Part shown: positions 1-5,286 of the stretch, one piece after another
Position numbering within the stretch: position 1 is the first letter of the stretch
How the letters are laid out: each line of letters starts with the position of its first letter
Assembly (NCBI GenBank): GCA_030840885.1
Contig: JAVEDQ010000373.1
Coordinates: 1 to 5,286, forward strand
Length of the DNA: 5,286 nt
From: Frankiaceae bacterium
GTDB taxonomy: Bacteria > Actinomycetota > Actinomycetes > Frankiales > Frankiaceae
Reading direction: 5' to 3'
Position numbers and translations under genes: made by a program
The notes under the pieces: model-generated
Database searches by the model: none
Told to the model about the DNA's origin: nothing
Seen by the model: the letters and a program-made list of their open reading frames with translations, nothing else

Positions 1-125
1 AGTCGCACGTGAAGGAGAACCTCGCGCGCCACAAGGTGCCCCGCGACGTCCACTTCATCGACGAGCTCCCCCGCAACGCCACCGGCAAGGTCGTCAAGAA
101 GGACCTGAAGGACAGCGACGACTGA
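1..125 (+). CDS. Acyl-CoA synthetase / AMP-forming ligase, C-terminal fragment
   Basis: Only the last 40 codons are present; reading starts in frame at base 3 and ends at TGA 123-125. The peptide contains ARHKVPRDVHFIDELPRNAT followed directly by GKVVKKDL, the C-terminal lid of ANL-superfamily adenylating enzymes (FadD, 4-coumarate-CoA ligase, acyl-CoA synthetases). The A10 motif P-R-N-A-T-G-K holds the lysine that catalyses adenylate formation in this family; here it is residue 29 of the fragment. Such enzymes activate a carboxylic acid with ATP and pass it to CoA. The substrate cannot be told from this tail, so no gene symbol is given. The gene is convergent with pncB and is followed by a strong hairpin. 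Confidence 0.88.
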   Translation, partial: SHVKENLARHKVPRDVHFIDELPRNATGKVVKKDLKDSDD

Positions 126-154
126 CCGGCCGCACCGCACCTCTTTGATCGCGT

Positions 155-190
155 AAGCCGCTCCCGTCGCCCGGACGACGGGAGCGGCTT
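155..190. terminator. Perfect 15-bp hairpin, probable bidirectional terminator
   Basis: The arms AAGCCGCTCCCGTCG (155-169) and CGACGGGAGCGGCTT (176-190) are exact reverse complements around a 6-nt loop, CCCGGA. The hairpin lies 29 bp after the stop of the ligase gene and 6 bp beyond the stop of the convergent pncB gene, where a shared terminator is expected. The arms begin with AA and end with TT, giving a minimal U end in both directions, but there is no real T-tract. That is common for actinobacterial terminators. Confidence 0.8.
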
Positions 191-196
191 CCGCGG

Positions 197-1531
197 TCAG
201 GGGGAGGCGACGAACTCGGCGACGCTGGCCGCGTTACCGCGGGAGAGCTGGAGCGCCTCGCGGGGCAGCTCCCCGCGGGCGGCCTGCACCCGCCCGCGGG
301 CGGCTTCAAGTCCGCCGTCGTCCTGTCGCACGCCGTCGACGACCAGCGGCTGCAGCAACGCCCGTGTTGATTCCGGCGCATCGGTGTGCAGCGGGCCGTG
401 CGGACGCGGCACGACGATGTCGGCCACGGCGCGTCCGGCCGCATCGAGACGACGGAAGACGCTCTTCCGGCCACCGTGGGAGCGCTTGTTGGCCGAGCGC
501 TTCTCGACCGCCACCCCGTCCCGCTCGACCAGCTTGTAGACGAAGCCGGCCGTCGGTGCGCCCGACCCCGTGACCAGGCTGGTGCCGACGCCGTAGGAGT
601 TCACCGGCGCCGACGCGAGCCCCGCGATGGCGAACTCGTCGAGGTCGCTGGTCACCACGATGCGGGTCTTCTTGGCGCCGAGCGAGTCGAGCAGGGCGCG
701 GACCTCGTGGGCCAGCGAAGCGAGGTCGCCGCTGTCCAGCCGGACCGCTCCGAGCTCCGGGCCGGCGACGGCGACGGCGGTCTTCACGCCCTCGATCACG
801 TCGTAGGTGTCGACGAGCAGCGTGGTGCCGACGCCGAGGCTCGCCACCTGCGCCTCGAACGCGGCCTTCTCGCTTTCGTGGGCGAGGGTGAAGGCGTGGG
901 CGCTGGTGCCCGAGGTGGGCACCCCGTAACGCCGACCGGCCTCGAGGTTCGACGTGGCCGCGAAGCCGGCGAGGTAGGCCGCGCGAGCCGCCGCGACCGC
1001 CGCCAGTTCGTGCGTGCGCCGGGAGCCCATCTCGACGCAGGGCCTGCCGCCGGCGGCGCACGTCATGCGGGCGGCGGCCGAGGCGATGGCGGAGTCGTGG
1101 TTGAGGATCGAGAGGACAAGCGTCTCGAGCACCACGCATTCGGCGAAGCTGCCCTCGACGATGAGCACGGGGGTATCCGGGAAGTACGCCTCCCCCTCGC
1201 CGAGTCCGGTGATCGAGCCCGCGAACCGGTAGTCGGCGAGCCAGCCGGCGGTCGCGTCGTCAACCACGCCGTGCTCGCGCAGCGCGGACACCTCGGCCTC
1301 GTCGAAGCGGAACGCCTCCAGGGCGTCGAGGAACCGGCCGGTGCCGCCGACGACGCCGTAGCGGCGACCCGCGGGCAGCGAGCGGGCGAACACCTCGAAC
1401 ACCGAGGGCAGGGTGGCGACGCCGGACTCGAGCCCGGCGCGGAGCATCGTCAGCTCGTAGTGATCGGTCAGCAGCGCGGTACTGGTCGGGGCGGTACTGG
1501 TCGGGGCGGCGCTCAGCCCGGAGAGGTCCAC
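197..1531 (-). CDS. pncB: Nicotinate phosphoribosyltransferase
   Basis: Cytosolic NAD-salvage enzyme (Preiss-Handler pathway): nicotinate + PRPP, with ATP hydrolysis, gives nicotinate mononucleotide and PPi. The 444-residue product is close to the size I recall for M. tuberculosis PncB1. Visible landmarks, numbered from the chosen start: [10 protein letters not shown] (20-29), [20 protein letters not shown] (44-63), GTSAHAF (208-214) whose His212 is the likely autophosphorylated histidine, RLDSGDL (264-270) and the phosphate-binding [11 protein letters not shown] (315-325). The frame stays open upstream to an ATG at 1678, but that would run through clpS. GTG at 1529-1531 is the first sensible start before the conserved YELTM region and sits 7 nt after a TAGGCT -10-like box. 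An ATG at 1592-1594 overlaps the clpS start and is less likely. The gene is divergent from clpS and convergent with the upstream ligase. Its N-terminus holds a tandem PTSTA repeat outside the conserved core. Confidence 0.93.
   Translation of the reverse strand: MDLSGLSAAPTSTAPTSTALLTDHYELTMLRAGLESGVATLPSVFEVFARSLPAGRRYGVVGGTGRFLDALEAFRFDEAEVSALREHGVVDDATAGWLADYRFAGSITGLGEGEAYFPDTPVLIVEGSFAECVVLETLVLSILNHDSAIASAAARMTCAAGGRPCVEMGSRRTHELAAVAAARAAYLAGFAATSNLEAGRRYGVPTSGTSAHAFTLAHESEKAAFEAQVASLGVGTTLLVDTYDVIEGVKTAVAVAGPELGAVRLDSGDLASLAHEVRALLDSLGAKKTRIVVTSDLDEFAIAGLASAPVNSYGVGTSLVTGSGAPTAGFVYKLVERDGVAVEKRSANKRSHGGRKSVFRRLDAAGRAVADIVVPRPHGPLHTDAPESTRALLQPLVVDGVRQDDGGLEAARGRVQAARGELPREALQLSRGNAASVAEFVASP
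272..304. repeat. 12-bp direct repeat and overlapping hairpins in the 3' end of pncB
   Basis: CCCGCGGGCGGC occurs at 272-283 and again at 293-304, a 21-bp period equal to 7 codons. In the pncB frame this gives a repeated AARG motif ([12 protein letters not shown]). The same bases can form two mutually exclusive hairpins: CGCGGGG (259-265) with CCCCGCG (271-277), and GCGGGCGG (275-282) with CCGCCCGC-type pairing at 290-297. This may simply be helix-coding sequence in a GC-rich gene; no function is claimed. Confidence 0.5.
1476..1505. repeat. Two perfect 15-bp tandem repeats in the pncB N-terminus
   Basis: GCGGTACTGGTCGGG occurs twice head to tail (1476-1490, 1491-1505), followed by a partial GCGG. 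On the minus strand it encodes two copies of Pro-Thr-Ser-Thr-Ala just before the conserved [10 protein letters not shown] block. The unit is five codons, so gain or loss of a copy keeps the frame. It looks like a recent slippage duplication in a non-conserved leader. Confidence 0.85.
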
Positions 1532-1538
1532 CCGGCGC

Positions 1539-1544
1539 AGCCTA
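1539..1544 (-). promoter_or_regulatory. Candidate -10 box for leaderless pncB
   Basis: Read on the minus strand the hexamer is TAGGCT, matching the actinobacterial TANNNT consensus. Seven bases (1532-1538) separate it from the GTG at 1531, so transcription would start at or next to the start codon. No convincing -35 was seen. The placement supports the GTG 1531 start. Confidence 0.5.
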
Positions 1545-1580
1545 CGAGCCGACGAACTGTGCGAGGTCCACCGATCGGGG

Positions 1581-1586
1581 CAGAAT
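1581..1586 (+). promoter_or_regulatory. Possible -10 box (or RBS region) for clpS
   Basis: CAGAAT lies 6 nt before the clpS ATG at 1593, where a -10 for a leaderless transcript would sit, although it matches TANNNT only at A2 and T6. Alternatively, GGGG at 1577-1580 could act as a Shine-Dalgarno for a GTG start at 1587 with 6-nt spacing. The two readings imply different mRNA 5' ends. Confidence 0.3.
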
Positions 1587-1592
1587 GTGCCC

Positions 1593-1892
1593 ATGACCGG
1601 CGCGCTCGATGTCCCCGTCGAGGAGCGCGCGGACGAGCTCGACGAGGCCGTCGACGTCGATCGACCGTGGGTGACCATCGTCTGGGACGACCCCGTGAAC
1701 CTGATGTCCTACGTGACCTTCGTCTTCCAGGACGTCTTCGGCTACAGCCGGGAGAAGGCGCAGCGCCTGATGATGAACGTCCACCAGCTCGGGAAGGCCG
1801 TGGTCTCGACCGGCACCCGTGAACAGATGGAACGTGACGTGACGCTGCTGCACGCCGCCGGGCTCTGGGCCACCCTGGCGCACGACTCGTGA
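1593..1892 (+). CDS. clpS: ATP-dependent Clp protease adaptor ClpS
   Basis: Small cytosolic adaptor that binds N-degron substrates (destabilising N-terminal residues) and delivers them to a ClpA/ClpC-type unfoldase of the Clp protease. The 99-residue product has an acidic variable N-terminus (1-24), then the ClpS core: [16 protein letters not shown] (26-41), [16 protein letters not shown] (49-64), GKAVVS (67-72) and [10 protein letters not shown] (86-95). By alignment with E. coli ClpS, Asp32/Asp33, Met38 and His64 correspond to its D35/D36, M40 and H66 binding-pocket residues; the E. coli Asn34 position is Trp31 here. [11 protein letters not shown] and AAGLWAT are as I recall them in mycobacterial ClpS. 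ATG 1593 is preferred; GTG 1587, two codons upstream, is possible. The TGA overlaps the next gene's GTG in GTGA, so the pair is probably translationally coupled. Confidence 0.93.
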   Translation: MTGALDVPVEERADELDEAVDVDRPWVTIVWDDPVNLMSYVTFVFQDVFGYSREKAQRLMMNVHQLGKAVVSTGTREQMERDVTLLHAAGLWATLAHDS

Positions 1893-2503
1893 AGGGCGGC
1901 TTCCGGCGGACGCAGCGTGGCGTGGCCGCCACCTTCGACGAGATGCAGGCGGGCGTCCTGCGCCATCTGGCCGCCGACATCGAAGAGCTGATGGGTGCCA
2001 GGGAGGTGGCCGAGCCCGATGTCGCGCCGACGCCGGCCCCCGGTGCCGACCCGTTCGAGGCGCTGTTCGCCGACTTCTCGGCCGGTGCCACCACCCGCCC
2101 CGACGACCCGGTGCTGGCACGCCTGCTGCCCGACGGCTACTCCGCGCCCACCGGTGACGGGAACGCGAAACCGACCGTCGACACCGAGGCCGCGGCGGCC
2201 GACTTCCGCCGCTTCACCGAGCCCGACCTCCGCGCGGGCAAGACGGCCAACGCCCAGACGATCCTCACCTCGGTGCCCGTCGGCGGCGGAAGCGTCCTGC
2301 TCGACGACGACGAGGCCGAGAGCTGGTTACGGGGGCTCAACGACATGCGTCTCGCGCTGGGCACGGCGCTCGAGGTCGGCCCGGACACCGACCGTGAGTT
2401 CGGCCGGATCGACCCGATGTCGTCGCGCGGCCGGCGCCTGCACCTGTACATGTGGCTCGGCGTGCTGCAGGAGACACTGCTCGAGTCGATCACCGACGGC
2501 TGA
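1889..2503 (+). CDS. DUF2017 family protein, clpS partner gene
   Basis: Product of 204 residues, recognised as DUF2017 from its position directly after clpS and its overall sequence pattern; I know of no established biochemical function. An N-terminal segment (1-40, beginning [20 protein letters not shown]) is followed by a Pro/Ala-rich linker around 42-54, an acidic middle part, and a C-terminal helical part with [20 protein letters not shown] and [20 protein letters not shown]. It looks soluble, with no signal peptide or membrane segment. The GTG start shares bases with the clpS stop and no Shine-Dalgarno is visible, so translation probably depends on clpS ribosomes. One TTA leucine codon (2327-2329) stands out against the GC-rich codon usage. 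Conserved linkage suggests a role connected to ClpS-dependent proteolysis, but that is inference. Confidence 0.85.
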   Translation: MKGGFRRTQRGVAATFDEMQAGVLRHLAADIEELMGAREVAEPDVAPTPAPGADPFEALFADFSAGATTRPDDPVLARLLPDGYSAPTGDGNAKPTVDTEAAAADFRRFTEPDLRAGKTANAQTILTSVPVGGGSVLLDDDEAESWLRGLNDMRLALGTALEVGPDTDREFGRIDPMSSRGRRLHLYMWLGVLQETLLESITDG

Positions 2504-2544
2504 TTTCCCCTCGCCGGTTCATGCCGGCCGAGCCGGACGCCGAT

Positions 2545-2566
2545 GGAGAAGGGTGCCCCGTTCTCC
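2545..2566 (+). terminator. Imperfect hairpin, possible clpS-DUF2017 terminator
   Basis: GGAGAAGGG (2545-2553) pairs with CCC (2557-2559) and TTCTCC (2561-2566), leaving a 3-nt loop and one bulged G. It lies about 40 bp after the DUF2017 stop. No T-tract follows, so terminator function is only suggested by position. Confidence 0.35.
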
Positions 2567-2739
2567 CGCTGCAAGCCTCAGCACCCTGTTCGGCGCCCGT
2601 CGTGCTCCCGGGACGTCGCCTGCCGTACCCCGGCAGCGTTCGGTCGGCCTCGACGCTCTCATCGGAGAGGGGACGGCCCTGCTCGACGCCCGGCGGGGCG
2701 CGCGGGCGGAGGGCCACCGCACCGCTGGGTAGCGCTCGG

Positions 2740-2745
2740 TAGCGT
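2740..2745 (+). promoter_or_regulatory. Candidate -10 box for leaderless mec
   Basis: TAGCGT fits TANNNT and ends 7 nt before the GTG at 2753, so transcription would start at or beside the start codon. The 7-mer GGTAGCG is repeated at 2728-2734 and 2738-2744, exactly one helical turn (10 bp) apart, giving a second -10-like box (TAGCGC, 2730-2735). No Shine-Dalgarno precedes the GTG. This suggests the sulfur cassette has its own promoter, separate from clpS. Confidence 0.5.
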
Positions 2746-2752
2746 CCGGAGC

Positions 2753-3163
2753 GTGCTGCAGCTGTCCCAGGAGTTCCACGACCGGATCGTCGCCCACGCC
2801 CGCCGGGACCACCCCGACGAGGCCTGCGGCGTCATCGCCGGGCGCGACGGCAGGCCCGAGCGGTTCCTCGAGATGGTCAACGCGGCCCGGTCGCCCACGT
2901 TCTACGAGTTCGACTCGCTCGACCTGTTGAAGCTCTACAAGGACATGGACTCCCGCGACGAGGAGCCTGTGGTGATCTACCACTCACACACCGCGACCGA
3001 GGCCTACCCGTCGCGGACCGACGTCTCCTACGCCTCCGAACCCGACGCCCACTACGTGCTGGTCTCGACCCGTGAGGACCAGGCCGATCCGCAGCGTCCG
3101 GAGTTCCGCAGCTACCGCATCGTGGACGGCGTCATCAGCGAGGAGCCGGTGGAAATCATCTGA
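2753..3163 (+). CDS. mec: CysO-cysteine peptidase (JAMM/MPN+ metalloprotease)
   Basis: Zinc metallopeptidase that, in M. tuberculosis, releases cysteine from the CysO-cysteine adduct. It belongs to the same JAMM fold as eukaryotic deubiquitinases. The 136-residue product from GTG 2753 keeps every expected active-site element: Glu23 in HPDEACGVIAG, and the H-x-H-x(7)-S-x(2)-D signature as His77, His79, Ser87 and Asp90 in YHSHTATEAYPSRTD. PDAHYVLVSTR (97-107) and the C-terminal RSYRIVDG (119-126) are also as I recall them in mycobacterial Mec. The frame stays open upstream to an ATG at 2543, but the extra residues have no family resemblance and no coding-like pattern. GTG 2753 follows a -10-like TAGCGT by 7 nt and places LSQEFHDRIVAHARRDHPDE at the expected domain start. 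cysO follows after 27 bp, so the two are probably cotranscribed. Cytosolic. Confidence 0.92.
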   Translation: MLQLSQEFHDRIVAHARRDHPDEACGVIAGRDGRPERFLEMVNAARSPTFYEFDSLDLLKLYKDMDSRDEEPVVIYHSHTATEAYPSRTDVSYASEPDAHYVLVSTREDQADPQRPEFRSYRIVDGVISEEPVEII

Positions 3164-3178
3164 GGCGCGATCGTGTTG

Positions 3179-3184
3179 CAAGAT
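3179..3184 (+). promoter_or_regulatory. Weak -10-like hexamer before cysO
   Basis: CAAGAT lies 6 nt before the cysO ATG at 3191, the same spacing as CAGAAT before clpS, but the match to TANNNT is poor. Against an internal promoter, GAGG at 3162-3165 overlaps the mec stop and is 7 nt before a GTG at 3173, which would give a six-residue N-terminal extension from the mec mRNA. Confidence 0.22.
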
Positions 3185-3190
3185 TGCACT

Positions 3191-4972
<1,782 letters not shown>

Positions 4973-5007
4973 TCACGCTGCCGCCGTCCCCGGCCGGGCA
5001 CGCCCGC

Positions 5008-5013
5008 TAGCCT
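5008..5013 (+). promoter_or_regulatory. Candidate -10 box for murI
   Basis: TAGCCT fits TANNNT and ends 10 nt before the murI ATG at 5024, so transcription would begin about 3-4 nt upstream of the start codon. No Shine-Dalgarno is present in the short leader GACCAGCGAC. No clear -35 was seen. This would separate murI from the cysM transcript. Confidence 0.45.
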
Positions 5014-5023
5014 GACCAGCGAC

Positions 5024-5286
5024 ATGGGGACTTCGCAGGCAGGCGCCGACGCACCGATCGGCATCTTCGACTCGGGGGTCGGGGGGCTCACGGTCGCGCG
5101 GGCCGTGCTCGACCAGCTGCCGGACGAGGCGATCCGCTACATCGGCGACACCGCGCACAGCCCCTACGGCCCGCTGCCGATCGCCGAGGTCCGCCGGCAT
5201 TCCCTCGCCGTGATGGACGACCTGGTCGCCGACGGCGTGAAGATGCTGGTCGTCGCCTGCAACTCGGCCAGCGCCGCCTCCCTCCG
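5024..5286 (+). CDS. murI: Glutamate racemase, N-terminal part (runs off window)
   Basis: Cytosolic cofactor-independent racemase converting L- to D-glutamate for peptidoglycan. The first 87 codons are present and the frame runs off the end. [16 protein letters not shown] (12-27) contains catalytic Asp16. [12 protein letters not shown] (40-51) is the family's DTA..PYG block. [11 protein letters not shown] (75-85) holds the first catalytic cysteine, Cys79; the usual ACNTAS threonine is serine here, a mild change. The second catalytic cysteine lies beyond the window. ATG 5024 gives a short leader typical of actinobacterial MurI and is preceded by a TAGCCT -10-like box. Its position after the cysM block agrees with the conserved actinobacterial order. 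Confidence 0.94.
   Translation, partial: MGTSQAGADAPIGIFDSGVGGLTVARAVLDQLPDEAIRYIGDTAHSPYGPLPIAEVRRHSLAVMDDLVADGVKMLVVACNSASAASL

Larger units (their letters stand above)
2504..2752. other. 249-bp gap without a recognisable gene
   Basis: No convincing gene is seen between DUF2017 and mec. It holds an imperfect hairpin (2545-2566) and the mec promoter candidate at its right end. A 29-codon stretch (2643-2729, stop TAG 2730-2732) reads VGLDALIGEGTALLDARR and onward, with 26 of 29 codons ending in G or C, but has no ATG or GTG at its start and no family I recognise. In M. tuberculosis this interval holds a P1-family peptidase gene; I cannot match any remnant of it here. Confidence 0.5.

Noticed and set aside
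1532..1678. Longer pncB starting at ATG 1678 or 1594
   Set aside because: The extra N-terminal sequence is Ser/Thr-rich, antisense to clpS or overlapping its start, and absent from the family; GTG 1531 fits the family length and a -10-like box.
386..1822. 478-codon open frame on the plus strand
   Set aside because: It is antisense to pncB and runs into clpS. Its translation is low-complexity Arg/Gly/Glu-rich with no recognisable domain, as expected for a shadow frame in GC-rich DNA.
2543..2752. Longer mec starting at ATG 2543
   Set aside because: The 70-residue extension is Arg/Pro/Cys-rich without family resemblance and crosses the apparent mec promoter.

Overview
The window is very GC-rich, with strong G/C bias at third codon positions. 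It carries a gene order typical of Actinobacteria: pncB (minus strand) diverging from clpS and a DUF2017 gene, then mec, cysO, cysM and murI. From memory, this matches the Mycobacterium tuberculosis Rv1330c-Rv1338 neighbourhood. The CysO/CysM/Mec trio is itself an actinobacterial signature. GTG starts, almost no Shine-Dalgarno sequences and several -10-like hexamers placed for leaderless transcription agree with this. I would guess a Pseudonocardiales-like or related actinomycete, but the sequence does not fix the genus.

Layout. Positions 1-125 are the last 40 codons of an acyl-CoA synthetase (AMP-forming ligase). A perfect 15-bp hairpin (155-190) separates it from the convergent pncB (nicotinate phosphoribosyltransferase, NAD salvage, 197-1531). 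A 61-bp divergent promoter region (1532-1592) leads into clpS (ClpS N-degron adaptor, 1593-1892), whose stop overlaps the start of a DUF2017 gene (1889-2503). A 249-bp gap (2504-2752) follows; M. tuberculosis carries a P1-family peptidase gene in this interval. Next is the sulfur module: mec (JAMM/MPN+ metallopeptidase, 2753-3163), cysO (ubiquitin-like sulfur carrier ending in Gly-Gly, 3191-3466) and cysM (PLP-dependent O-phosphoserine sulfhydrylase, 3513-4460). A GTGA overlap joins cysM to a gene for a small ANT(2'')-like nucleotidyltransferase (4457-4972), where M. tuberculosis has a rhomboid protease gene. The window ends inside murI (glutamate racemase, from 5024).

How the genes work together. 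CysO, activated elsewhere in the genome, carries sulfide as a C-terminal thiocarboxylate. CysM transfers it onto the aminoacrylate formed from O-phosphoserine, giving a CysO-cysteine adduct, and Mec releases the cysteine. This is a complete eubacterial ubiquitin-like conjugation/deconjugation cassette, already described in M. tuberculosis and not new. The least explained parts are the nucleotidyltransferase apparently coupled to cysM, the DUF2017 partner of clpS, and the gene-less gap before mec. I saw no tRNA, rRNA, CRISPR array, insertion sequence or phage feature.
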